Shown: in pieces, positions 16,741 through 25,762 of the stretch
Layout of the letters: the number at the start of each line of letters is the position of its first letter
Numbering within the stretch: the stretch's first letter is position 1
Origin: Gaiellasilicea sp963763755
GTDB taxonomy: Bacteria; Actinomycetota; Thermoleophilia; Gaiellales; Gaiellaceae
Assembly: GCA_963763755.1 (NCBI GenBank)
Contig: CAVXQE010000012.1
Span: forward strand, 62,001-126,000
Direction: 5' to 3'
DNA: 64,000 bases
Translations under genes and position numbers: made by a program
Notes under the pieces: generated by a model
Database searches by the model: none
Told to the model about the DNA's origin: nothing
The model's input: the letters and a program-made list of their open reading frames with translations, nothing else

Positions 16741-18009
16741 CTAGCCGTCGAGCTCGTTGTTCGCGCCGCCGTGCCGTCGTGGCCGCCGTCACTGCCGCCG
16801 CCCGGGCCCGAGTTGTCGTTCCCCGCCTCCTGCCGCTCCGCGTCGGTGTTGGTGGGCACGGCAGGCTCGGGCTCGGGCACGGGCACGGGTTCGACGCCGC
16901 TGCCGGGGCCTGAGTTGTCGTGACGGTCGTCCTCGACGCGGCCGTCCGCCTCGTTCGCCGGGGCGCCGTCCCCTGGGCCGCTGCTCCCGGGGCCGCTGTT
17001 GTTGCTGCCGTCCTCTTTCTGGGCGTCAGTCGTGGTCGTCGCTGTTGCGTGCGGGGCCGCCCGGGCCGCTCGAACCGCCGGCTCCCTCGTTGCCGTCATC
17101 CCCGCCGCCCCTCTCCTGCCGGACGGCAGCGAAGCCCCCGGCCGGGACGGGCAGTAGCTCCATCTGCTTCGGCGTCGCTGCGCTCGCGACTGGGGCCGCG
17201 ACTGGGGCGACCTTCTCGGCGGTGTCCGAGACCGTTGTCACGGCGGCGCTTCCGGCCGGGCGAGCCGGAGGGTCGTGCAGACCGCGCTCGGCGACGATCC
17301 CCGCGGAGCCCGCGATGCCGACGGCGGCGCCCGCAGCCGCGAGTTTCGCGATCAGAGGGATACCGACGGCGGCCGCGGCTGCAGGCGTGGCCGCCGTGCT
17401 TGCGAAGCCGGGCACCGCGTAGGCGATCGACTCCTGCACTGCGAGCGGCACGACGAGCACACCCGCCACGAGGCCCGGCCGGAGGCGCCGTTGCAGGCGG
17501 CGCCTGGCGCGGAAGAGAAGCGCTTCGACCGCGGGGCGGGATGTTCCCAGCGCGGTCGCGACCTCGTCGTAGCGAAGGCCGTAGATGTCGCGGAGCACGA
17601 CCGCTTCGCGCTGCTTCTCGGGCAACACGGCGAGCTCCGCGTAGAGCGCCGCCGCTTCCTCACGCCCGACCGCGGTGTCCTCGACGCTCGGCGAGATCTG
17701 AGTCGGATCGTCGTCGACGATCGCCAGCGGCTCGCGCATCCGGGCCGTCGCACGGCGCCGGCAGGCGTTACGGGCGATCGTGCCCAGCCATGCCGCCGGG
17801 TCGCGCACCTCGGTCCCGGTGAGCAGGTTGCGGTACGCCGAGAGAAACACCTGCTGCGTCGCGTCCTCGGCCTCGTTCGGGTCGCGGAGGAGCATCCGGC
17901 AGATGCCGTAGACCATGCGTGAGTGCTCGGTGTACAACCGACCCAACTGCGCGCCGGCCGCCCCCGGTGAGGGGCGGCGCGGCAGCGCGGAGATCGGGTC
18001 GACGCTCAT
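16741..18009 (-). CDS. ECF-type sigma factor with hydrophobic segment and SGPG-repeat C-terminal tail (frameshifted tail)
   Basis: Residues ~20-90 form sigma-70 region 2 (YTEHSRMVYGICRMLL, EDATQQVFLSAYRN). Residues ~125-185 form region 4 (LPEKQREAVVLRDIYGLRY followed by a helix-turn-helix). After that lie Ala/Gly-rich hydrophobic stretches (~195-260), then a long low-complexity tail. In the first frame the protein stops at 17026. A frameshift there continues into NNSGPG, SSGPG, DNSGPG, DNSGPG repeats, a Pro/Glu block and a second shift near 16775 ending NNELDG at 16741. Family knowledge: some ECF sigma factors carry C-terminal extensions that tether or regulate them. A membrane-anchored sigma with an exposed tail is inferred. 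Confidence 0.75.
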
Positions 18010-18015
18010 CGAGCG

Positions 18016-19020
18016 CTAGTGGTCGTCACCGCCACCCTTCCCATGGCCGCGGTGATCGTCGTCGTCGTCATTGTCGTCGTCATTGTCCTCATGCTTTATC
18101 TCTTCGAGCCTCAGGGCCCCAGCGGTTCCCGAGACACACTCGATTTCGACGAGGTCGCCGACCTCGAAGCCGGTCAGCGGCTTGCTCAGCGCACACGTCA
18201 CCGGCGCGGACGAGCGTGGTGAGACGGTGATGGACGTGTCGGAGAGCGCGGTGATCGTGCCGGTCACCTCGACCTCGTCCTCGTCCTCGTCGTCCCCGAC
18301 CCGGTCGTCGTCGCGGTTGTTGTCGTCGTCGCTCCGGAGCGAGAGCAGCGTCAGCTTCCCGTCGGTGCCGACGGCAACGTGCGCCTTCACCGCGTCGAAC
18401 TGTGCGAGACCCGCCGGCAGGACGAATCCGGCCGGGAGGGCGAGCGTCACGAACCCGGTCTTCGCAACGATGAGCTCGATGCTGCCGGCGTCGATCTTGG
18501 TGAGAATTCCCTCGACCTCGAGCACACCGAGGCGGCCGAGCGTCGACACCGATGTCGCCGACGGAGTCGCGGTGGTCAGATCGACCGTCGCCGCGATCCG
18601 GTCACCGGCTCGCGGTGCGTGCTCCGCTGAGGAGGAGAGAGTGCGGGTCGCCTTGCGTGAGAGGGCGAAGGTCGAGCCGCCGGCGCTGACGAGCAGCCGC
18701 TTCTGGGCCTTCTGCCACCGGACGACGACCGCCTTCACCTTCGCTGTCTTGGCGCGGCCGTTGGCCTTGACGGTCGCGGCCTCGAACGTCCCGTCGGCGA
18801 GGGCGGTGCCACGAATGTCCAGCCGCTGCCCGATCTTGAGCGCGTGAGCGTTCGGGGAACGGGTGGTGCGGACGACGCCGCCGGCGGACGCGGTCACGAC
18901 CGTGCCGCGCTTGGCGTCCGTGGCGACGACGACGCCCTTCCAGGCGGTCGCAGCGGAGGCCGAGCCCGCGACAACGAGCAGGCTGACGACCGCAAAGAGA
19001 AGTACGAGCATGCGTTTCAT
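18016..19020 (-). CDS. Secreted Asp-rich DUF5666-type protein
   Basis: 334 residues with an N-terminal signal peptide (MKRMLVLLFAVVSLLVVAGS, cleavage near ASA-A). Repeated small beta domains of the DUF5666 type follow (GVVVATDAKRGTVVTASAGG; VEGILTKIDAGSIELIVAKTG; VTGTITALSDTSITV). Two acidic blocks stand out: Asp/Glu/Asn-rich around 260-285, and a C-terminal Asp/His/Gly tail. The DNA under these blocks is a GTC/GTT triplet run (18050-18090, 18280-18330). It sits between two sigma-factor genes in the same orientation, suggesting an extracytoplasmic signalling or calcium-binding unit. Confidence 0.78.
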   Translation of the reverse strand: MKRMLVLLFAVVSLLVVAGSASAATAWKGVVVATDAKRGTVVTASAGGVVRTTRSPNAHALKIGQRLDIRGTALADGTFEAATVKANGRAKTAKVKAVVVRWQKAQKRLLVSAGGSTFALSRKATRTLSSSAEHAPRAGDRIAATVDLTTATPSATSVSTLGRLGVLEVEGILTKIDAGSIELIVAKTGFVTLALPAGFVLPAGLAQFDAVKAHVAVGTDGKLTLLSLRSDDDNNRDDDRVGDDEDEDEVEVTGTITALSDTSITVSPRSSAPVTCALSKPLTGFEVGDLVEIECVSGTAGALRLEEIKHEDNDDDNDDDDDHRGHGKGGGDDH

Positions 19021-19100
19021 GGCTGTGTGCGCCTCCTGTGTCGGGGTTGCACACAGCAGGAGCCGAACGGCGCCGGAAACTTGCGGGTCGCGAGCGCGGT

Positions 19101-19691
19101 CTAGAGGAGAGCCGGCTCGGCCGGCGCTTCGCCCGTGGTGGCGAAGGTGATGCCCTCGCGCGCGAGCGCGACCTGGACTTCCTCGCGTGCCTTGTAGATC
19201 CGCCACTTCACGGTGGCGAGCGTCACTTCGAGCGAGTCGGCGATCTCGGTGTAGGAGAGCCCGACGATGTCCCGGAGGAGGAGCGCCATCTTCAGGTCGA
19301 CGCTCAGGTGCTCGACGGCGCGCCAGACGGCGTCGATCGCCTCGATCCGCTCGAACGGCGCGTCGACGACCTCGAGCGGCGGGATGTCCTCGAGGTTCAC
19401 GACCGCACGCGGCCGGCGCTCGAGGGCGCGCAACTCGTCGAGCACGCGGTTCTTCGTCACCTGGAAGAGCCAGGTCGTGAATCGGCAGCGAAGCGAGAAG
19501 CTCGGCAGGCCCTGGTAGACCCGGAGGAAGACCTCCTGCGTCAGATCTTCCGCGAGCGAGCGGTCGCCGACGAGCCGAAGCACGTAGTTGTAGACGGGAA
19601 GCTCATACGCACGGACGATGAGCGAGAAAGCTCGCTCATCTCCTCGCTGGGCCTTCCGCAGGACGCCGAGATCAGGCTGGGGCAGCGACAA
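19101..19691 (-). CDS. ECF RNA polymerase sigma factor
   Basis: 196 residues. Region 2 (~10-80) includes DERAFSLIVRAYELPVYNYVL and LTQEVFLRVYQGLP. Region 4 (~125-180) includes LKMALLLRDIVGLSYTEIAD and the recognition helix ATVKWRIYKAREE. There is no transmembrane tail, unlike the second sigma gene downstream. No anti-sigma factor with a zinc (HxxxCxxC) motif is adjacent; the next gene is the Asp-rich secreted protein. Target promoters are unknown. Confidence 0.9.
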   Translation of the reverse strand: MSLPQPDLGVLRKAQRGDERAFSLIVRAYELPVYNYVLRLVGDRSLAEDLTQEVFLRVYQGLPSFSLRCRFTTWLFQVTKNRVLDELRALERRPRAVVNLEDIPPLEVVDAPFERIEAIDAVWRAVEHLSVDLKMALLLRDIVGLSYTEIADSLEVTLATVKWRIYKAREEVQVALAREGITFATTGEAPAEPALL

Positions 19692-19718
19692 GTGGGCCGG
19701 AGTATAGCGACGAGATTC

Positions 19719-21218
19719 TCAAATGGAAGGTCCCGTTTTCGCCGGAGCGCACAAGTTGCCTCCCGTCATCTCGGACGGTGTATTCAAGCCCAGTAGCCGC
19801 AGGGTCGTAGGGGCTAGATCGGACAATTCGCCGCCTTCCTTTAGCTCCACTTCACTCAAGGTGAGTATGAGCGGCACCGGATTGGTGGTATGCGCGGTGA
19901 ACGGGCTGACGCCGTCGGACTCGAGCATTGTTTCGGCGTTGCCGTGGTCGGCCGTGACGAGACAGACCCCGCCGGCCGCCTGGGTTGCCGCGACGACGAC
20001 GCCGAGGCACTCGTCCGCGACCTCGACGGCCTTCGTCACGGCCGGGATCGAGCCCGTGTGGCCGACCATGTCCGGGTTCGCGAAATTGATCACGGCGAAG
20101 CGATAGCCGTTGCCGATCTCGGCGGCGAAGCGGGCGGCGACTTCGCGGGCGGACATCTCCGGCTTGTGGTCGTAGCTCGGCACGTCGCGCGGGCTCGGGA
20201 CGAGGATGCGGGTCTCCCCGGGCCACTCGTCCTCGACGCCGCCGTTGAAGAAGTAGGTGACGTGCGCGTACTTCTCGGTCTCCGCCACGTGGAGCTGGCG
20301 CGCTCCCGCGGCGGCGAGCGTCTCCGCCAGCGTCCACCGGACCTCCTGCTCGCCGAACGCGACGGGCACGTCCAACTCGGACGAGTAGCGCGTCATCGTC
20401 GTCAGGTCGAACCCCGCCTCGACGAGCCTGGTCGCCAGCTGGCGACCTCGGTCGGGGCGGAAGTTGAAGAGGATCGCCGCATCGGCAGGTCCGAGCACCG
20501 GACGGTCGTCGACCACGATCGGCTCGAGGAACTCGTCCGTCACGCCCGCGTCGTAGCTTCCTTGCACATTGCGCAACAAGCTATGTGCCGGCACATGTGT
20601 ACCCATGTGCCGGGTGATCGCATCGAACGCTTTTTGCGTGCGTTCCTCACGCTTGTCGCGGTCCATCGCCCAGTAGCGCCCGATGACCGTCGCCAGCCGT
20701 TCGGCCGGTAGCTCCGCGAGGTCGGACACGGCCGAGGTCGGCGAGACGTCGCGCCCATCCGTGAAGGCATCGATCCAGGTGCGCTCCTCCATGCCGAGCC
20801 GGCGTGCGAGCTCGAGCAGCGCCTGCAGGTGGTCGATGTGCGAGTGGACGCCGCCGTGCGAGACGAGCCCGAGCAGGTGCACGTCCCCGCCGCGCTCACG
20901 CGCGCGCTCGAACGCGCCGATGAGCGCCGGGTTCTCGAACAGGGAGCCGTCGCGAATCGCGACGTTCACGCGCTGGAGGTCCTGGAAGAGGATCCGGCCG
21001 GAGCCGATCGTGAGGTGGCCGACCTCGGAGTTGCCCATCTGGCCCTCCGGCAGCCCGACCGCCTCGCCCGAGGCCTTCAGCGTCGTGTGCGGGTACTCGC
21101 GCCAGAGCCGGTCGAAGACGGGCGTCTGCGCGAGCTCGACCGCGTTGCCGGGCCCGGGCGGTGCGCAGCCCCAGCCGTCGAGGACGACGAGCGTTACGAG
21201 GTCGACGCTGCCCGGCAA
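19719..21218 (-). CDS. gpmI: 2,3-bisphosphoglycerate-independent phosphoglycerate mutase
   Basis: 499 residues. The phosphoserine is S64 in GQMGNSEVGH. Alkaline-phosphatase-fold metal motifs include VVLDGWG, NFANPDMVGHTG and TADHGNAE; VSHGGVHSH and DGRDV are also present. It interconverts 3- and 2-phosphoglycerate. It is complete, and its start overlaps the tpiA stop by 25 bases. Residues ~205-215 (RHMGTHVPAHS) are encoded by an unusually AT-richer stretch with repeated ATGTGCCGG. The last ~60 bases are also lower in G+C. Confidence 0.95.
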   Translation of the reverse strand: MPGSVDLVTLVVLDGWGCAPPGPGNAVELAQTPVFDRLWREYPHTTLKASGEAVGLPEGQMGNSEVGHLTIGSGRILFQDLQRVNVAIRDGSLFENPALIGAFERARERGGDVHLLGLVSHGGVHSHIDHLQALLELARRLGMEERTWIDAFTDGRDVSPTSAVSDLAELPAERLATVIGRYWAMDRDKREERTQKAFDAITRHMGTHVPAHSLLRNVQGSYDAGVTDEFLEPIVVDDRPVLGPADAAILFNFRPDRGRQLATRLVEAGFDLTTMTRYSSELDVPVAFGEQEVRWTLAETLAAAGARQLHVAETEKYAHVTYFFNGGVEDEWPGETRILVPSPRDVPSYDHKPEMSAREVAARFAAEIGNGYRFAVINFANPDMVGHTGSIPAVTKAVEVADECLGVVVAATQAAGGVCLVTADHGNAETMLESDGVSPFTAHTTNPVPLILTLSEVELKEGGELSDLAPTTLRLLGLNTPSEMTGGNLCAPAKTGPSI

Positions 21219-21886
21219 ATCGCTGCGAAGGAGTCGGGATCGAGTGAGGCGCCGCCGACGAGGGCACCGTCGACCGACGTCTGAGACATGAGCTCGGCGG
21301 CGTTCTCCGGCTTGACCGAGCCGCCGTAGAGAACCGGCCGGTCGAGCAGTCCCTTGATGAACGCATGCGCCTCCTCCGCCATCTCGGGCGTCGCGGTCTT
21401 GCCGGTGCCGATCGCCCAGACCGGCTCATAGGCGATCACGAGCCGTTCGTGCGCTCCGGCCGCGAAGGAGATCGCCTCGACCTGGATCTTGAGCACGAGC
21501 TCGGTGTCGCCGGACTCGCGCTGCTCGAGCGTCTCGCCGACGCAGGCGATCACGCCGAGCCCGGCCTCGAGCGCGGCCCGGGCGCGACGGGCGACCATCT
21601 CGTCGGTCTCGCCGAAGAGCTGCCGGCGCTCCGAGTGGCCGACGAGCGCACCCTGCACCCCGAGCTCCACGAGCATCTCCGGCGAGATTTCGCCGGTATA
21701 GGGGCCGGTCGGCTCCCAGTGCACGTTCTGGGCGTAGATCGTCTGGCCCGTCTCGACGGCCGAGCCGAGGGAGACGTACGGCGGGCAGAAGACGACGTCG
21801 ACGTCCGCCGGGGCCTCGAAGCCGTCGAAGAACGCACGCGCCTCGGCCGGCCCTTTGAACATCTTCCAGTTGCCCGCGATCAGCAT
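21194..21886 (-). CDS. tpiA: Triosephosphate isomerase
   Basis: 230 residues, slightly shorter than the usual ~250. Substrate-binding N-x-K (NWKM), electrophilic His in VGHSERRQLFGE, catalytic Glu in YEPVWAIGTGK and the phosphate-gripping YGGSVKPEN are intact. ATG at 21886 is five bases from the pgk stop. It interconverts dihydroxyacetone phosphate and glyceraldehyde-3-phosphate and belongs to the gap-pgk-tpiA-gpmI operon. Confidence 0.94.
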   Translation of the reverse strand: MLIAGNWKMFKGPAEARAFFDGFEAPADVDVVFCPPYVSLGSAVETGQTIYAQNVHWEPTGPYTGEISPEMLVELGVQGALVGHSERRQLFGETDEMVARRARAALEAGLGVIACVGETLEQRESGDTELVLKIQVEAISFAAGAHERLVIAYEPVWAIGTGKTATPEMAEEAHAFIKGLLDRPVLYGGSVKPENAAELMSQTSVDGALVGGASLDPDSFAAICRAASTS

Positions 21887-21890
21887 CTGC

Positions 21891-22936
21891 TCAATTCTCC
21901 GGGATCGCGGCGACGCCCGGGAGCTCCTTGCCCTCGAGCAGCTCCAGCGACGCGCCGCCGCCGGTCGAGACCCATGAGATCTTCTCGTCGAGGCCCAGCT
22001 CGTTGACCGCGCGAACGGAGTCGCCGCCACCGACGACGGTGTAGCCGTCGACCGAGGCGACTGCCTGGGCCACCGCCTTCGTCCCCTCTGCGAACTGGCT
22101 CCCACTCGAAGACACCCATCGGACCGTTCCAGAACACCGTCTTCGCGGCTCGGATCCGGCGGGCGAAGTCGTCGCGCGAGTGCGGGCCGATGTCGAGCCC
22201 GAGCCAGCCCGCCGGGAGCGCGTCGAACGGCGTCACCCGAGTCTCCGCGTCGGCCTCGAACGCGCTCGCTGCGACGACGTCGGTCGGGAGCACGACCGGA
22301 AACGGCAGCGGGTTCTCGTCCCGTAGCTCCTCGGCCATCTTGCCGCCGACGAGCACCTCGTCCGCGCGGCCGCCGAGGTTCTTCGAGCACCCCGAGCTTG
22401 TCCTCCACCTTCGCTCCGCCGGTGACGAGCAGGAAGGGCCGCTCGACGTCGCCGAGCAGACGCCCGAGGTGCTCGAGCTCGGCGAGCAGGAGAAGCCCGG
22501 CGTAGGCCGGCAGGAGCTGCGCGACCCCGACCGTCGAGGCATGCGCGCGGTGAGCGGAGCCGAAGGCGTCGTTGACGAAGAGGTCGCAGCCCTGCGCGAG
22601 CTCGCGGGCGAACTCGGGGTCGTTCTTCGTCTCGCCGGGATGGAAGCGGGTGTTCTCGAGCACCTCGATCCGCTCGTCCGGAAGGAGCGAGCGCAGGTGC
22701 TCGCGCACCGGCTCGATCCGGAACGCGGGATCCTCGCCCTTCGGCCGGCCGAGGTGCGAACAGACACGGATCTTGGTCGCGCCACGCTCGAGCAGTAGCT
22801 CCAGGGTCGGCAGCGCGGCTCGGATGCGCGTGTCGTCAGCGACCTTGCCGTTCTCGAGCGGAACGTTCAGATCCGCGCGCACGAGCACGGCCTTGCCGTC
22901 GACGTCCGCGTCGCGGACAGAGCGCGGCAGCCTCAT
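21891..22936 (-). CDS. pgk: Phosphoglycerate kinase (two frameshifts)
   Basis: Three segments in different frames together make a full-length PGK. The first (22936 to ~22385) has VLVRADLNVPLENG, SHLGRPKG, ENTRFHPGE and VNDAFGSAHRAHAS. The second (~22385 to ~22115) has EVLVGGKMAEE and TVFWNGPMGVFEW. The third (to 21891) has VVGGGDSVRAV and STGGGASLELLEG, the nucleotide-binding loops. The enzyme makes ATP from 1,3-bisphosphoglycerate and is essential for glycolysis. All catalytic blocks remain, so the shifts are probably assembly indels. Confidence 0.9.
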
Positions 22937-22943
22937 TCGGTCA

Positions 22944-23941
22944 TCAGAGGAGCTTGCCGATCAGATCGACGAGCCGGCACGAGTAGCCCCACTCGTTGTC
23001 GTACCAGCCGAACACCTTCACGTTGCGGCCCGTCACCATCGTCAGATCGCTGTCGAAGATGCACGAGTAGGCCGAGTGCATGATGTCGGTGGAGACGAGC
23101 GGGTCCTCGGAGTACTGCAGGAGCCCGTCGAGCGGCCCGGCCGCAGCGTCGCGGAATGCCTGGTTCACCTCGTCGACCGTGGTGTCGCGCCCCACCGTGA
23201 CGACGAAGTCCACCAAGCGAGCCAGTCGGCACGGGCGCGCGCACGCTGATCCCGTCGACCTTTCCCTTCAGCTCGGGCAGCACGATCCCGATCGCCCGGG
23301 CAGCGCCGGTCGAGGTGGGTATCAGGTTGATCGCTGCCGCGCGGGCTCGCCGCAAGTCGCTGTGCGGGAGGTCGAGGATGTTCTGATCGTTCGTGTAGGC
23401 ATGGATCGTGGTCATGAACCCGTGCTCGATCACGAACGTGTCGTTCAGCACCTTCGCCATCGGTGCAATGCAGTTCGTCGTGCACGACGCGTTCGAGATG
23501 ATGTGGTGCGCTTCCTTGTCGTAAGCGTCGTCGTTGACGCCGAGCACGATCGTGACGTCAGGGTCGGTGGCAGGCGCCGAGATGACGACCTTCTTCGCGC
23601 CGGCGTCGAGGTGCTTCTGCGCGCCGTCGCGCTTGGTGAAGAAACCGGTCGACTCGAGCACCACGTCGACGCCCAGGTCACCCCAGGGAATCGCGCCGGG
23701 ATCGCGCTCCGAGAGGAGCTTGATCTCCTCCCCGGCCGCGTGAATCACGCCGTCGCGCTCCTCGACGTGCGCCCTCGAGCGGCCCGAGGATCGAGTCGTA
23801 CTTGAGCAGGTGGGCCATCGTCGTCTGGTCGCCGAGGTCGTTCGCGGCGACGATCTCGATGTCAGCCTGGCGTTCGAGCTGCGCCCGGAAGAAGTTCCGC
23901 CCGATCCGGCCGAAGCCGTTGATGCCCACACGAATCGCCAT
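22944..23941 (-). CDS. gap: Glyceraldehyde-3-phosphate dehydrogenase (two frameshifts)
   Basis: The N terminus GINGFGRIGRNFFRA binds NAD. The catalytic Cys is in SNASCTTNCIAP; HAYTNDQ and IPTSTGAARA are standard, and the C terminus contains WYDNEWGYS. Frame changes lie near 23772 (after DSILGPLEGA) and near 23217 (within the RAPVPTGS region). ATG at 23941. This is the first gene of the glycolytic operon; seven bases separate it from pgk. It oxidises glyceraldehyde-3-phosphate to 1,3-bisphosphoglycerate. Confidence 0.92.
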
Positions 23942-23982
23942 TCGCTCCTCTTCCTACGCAGTGTCGATTGCCGCGTTCGAGT

Positions 23983-25474
23983 CTAGATCGCCAGCGGGTA
24001 CTTCCCGCGCAGATACCGCAGGTACGGCTCGGAGTCGAGCCCGCCACCGGTGATCCGCTCGACCATCTCGCGCGGCGTGTACTTGCGGCCGTGCTGCCAG
24101 AGGTTCTCGTGGAGCCAGTCGGAGAGGGCCCCGAACTCGCCCTGCTCGAACTGGTCGTGCAGGCCGGGCACGTCGGCGTTGACCTTCTCCCACAGCTGAC
24201 CCGAGATCACGTTGCCGAGGGCGTAGGTCGAGAAGTAGCCGATCGCGCCGACCGCCCAGTGCATGTCCTGGAGGATGCCGAGCGCATCGTTCGGCGGCTC
24301 GACGCCGAGATAGTCCTTCATCCGCTGGTTCCAGATCTCGGGTAGCTCCTCGAGGACGATCGTGTCGGCGAGCAGCTCCTGCTCGAGCTCGAAGCGGAGG
24401 ATGATGTGCAGGTTGTACGTCGCCTCGTCTGCCTCGACGCGGATCAGCGACGGCTCGACCCAGTTGACGGACCGGTACCAGTCCTCGAGCCCGACGTCGC
24501 CGAGCGCCTCCGGGAACATGCTCGTCAGCTGCGGGTAGAAGTAGCGCCAGAACGGGAGGCTGCGGCCGACCATGTTCTCCCACATGCGGCTCTGCGACTC
24601 GTGCAGGCCGAGCGATGCGCCGTGCGCGAGCGGCGTGCGCTCGAGCTCGGGGGCGACGCCGTGCTCGTACAGCCCGTGGCCGCATTCGTGCATCGTCCCG
24701 AAGAGCCCGTCGAGGTTGTCCTCGAAGTAGCGCGTCGTCAGGCGGATGTCGGTGATCGCGATCGAGGACGCGAACGGGTGGACCGCGGTGTCGAGACGCC
24801 ACTCGGACGGATCGAAGCCGAAGCGCTCGATCACCTTCAGCTCGAACACCTTCTGCCGGTCGATCGGGAAGCTGGCGCCGCGCACCGGACGCTCTCCCTC
24901 CGCGCGTGAGGCGGCGACCAGCGGCACCTGCTCTTCCTTGAGCCGCTCGAAGACGGCGCGAACCTCGGCCGTCTTCATGCCGGGCTCGAAGTCGTCGAGC
25001 AGGACGTCGTAGGGCTCGTCGTAGTCGTCGAAGCACTCGACGTACCGGCGGCGCAGCTCGAAGTTCTTGCGGAGGGCCGGCAGGAACTGCGAGAAGTCGG
25101 AGTCCTGTCGCGCCTTGACCCACACGGGCATCGCGAGCGAGGCGGCGCGCGACATCTCGCCGCGCAGCTCGGCCGGCACGCGACGTGCCTTCTCCCAGTC
25201 GCGACGGACGAGCCGGATCAGGCTCGCCTCGTACGAGTCGTACGGCTGCGACTCCTCGAAGGCCGACAGCTTGTCGAGCAGCCGTCCCATCTCGTCGGAC
25301 GTGAGCGCCTCGTGGGAGATCCGATTGAGGGTCGCGAGCTGCTCGGCTCGGACGCCGGCGCCGCCGGGCGGCATCTTGACCTGCTGGTCCCAGCCGAGCA
25401 GCGACGACGTGCGCGTCGAGATCCTCGATCTCGCTGACGCGCTCTTTCAGCTCCGCGAAGGCGGTATCCATCAT
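23983..25474 (-). CDS. M32-family metallocarboxypeptidase (one frameshift)
   Basis: About 495 residues. The zinc motif HECGH is in MHECGHGLYEHG and the third ligand region is HESQSRMWEN. The C-terminal GYFSTYALGNVISGQLWE block and the IRRxGxxxxP-like region are typical of Thermus/Pyrococcus carboxypeptidase M32. The start is ATGATG at 25474/25471. A frameshift near 25405 separates the first ~25 residues (ELKERVSEIEDLDAHV) from the rest. The enzyme removes C-terminal residues from peptides in the cytoplasm. Confidence 0.9.
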
Positions 25475-25762
25475 CGCGCAACCTAGCGCGAGAGTCCGAG
25501 CCGCGACCGCGACGATGGTCATCGAACCCAGAGCGAAGCGACCCTTCAGGGGTCTTGGCGCGGATCCTGCTGCGCCGCCGAGAAAACACGGCGGGCCGGA
25601 GGGGGAGCTCCGAGGACGACCTCCCCCTCCACATGCCGTGCTCTGGTGCCGACGACGGACGGGGTCTGAATCCGTCGACGGACGAGCACGGACCCGCCAA
25701 CGTCAAGAGTAGGACAATTCGCCCCTTTAGTCACCCGCGTTACAAGTGAGAAATGGCCTGCT
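25475..25762. other. Intergenic region between whiA and the M32 peptidase gene
   Basis: 288 bases with no convincing gene. Short reading frames here overlap one another in all frames and lack ribosome sites. It holds one large hairpin (annotated separately) and some moderate-GC sequence (about 25700-25745) immediately after the whiA stop. The promoter of the M32 gene should lie in the 25475-25560 part, but no clear -35/-10 pair stood out. Confidence 0.6.
25583..25640 (-). terminator. Intrinsic terminator-like hairpin after whiA
   Basis: Read on the minus strand, CACGGC then GGAGGGGGAG pair with CTCCCCCTCC then GCCGTG, giving a two-part stem with a ~13-base loop, directly followed by TTTT (25586-25583). 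It lies ~120 bases past the whiA stop and ~110 bases before the M32 start. It is best read as the terminator of the ogt-whiA transcript, or as a leader attenuator of the peptidase gene. Confidence 0.6.

Noticed and set aside
17020..17035. TGA ending the sigma factor as a true stop with an unrelated downstream gene
   Set aside because: The SGPG repeat pattern continues directly after it in another frame with no start codon or ribosome site.
18050..18090. GTC/GTT triplet run as a microsatellite or regulatory repeat
   Set aside because: It encodes the poly-Asp/Asn tail of the secreted DUF5666 protein.
21891..23941. pgk and gap as pseudogenes
   Set aside because: All catalytic blocks are conserved, both are essential, and similar single-base shifts affect many unrelated genes here.
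25550..25745. A riboswitch or small RNA in the whiA-M32 gap
   Set aside because: One strong hairpin followed by TTTT explains the structure as a terminator; no known riboswitch core was recognised.
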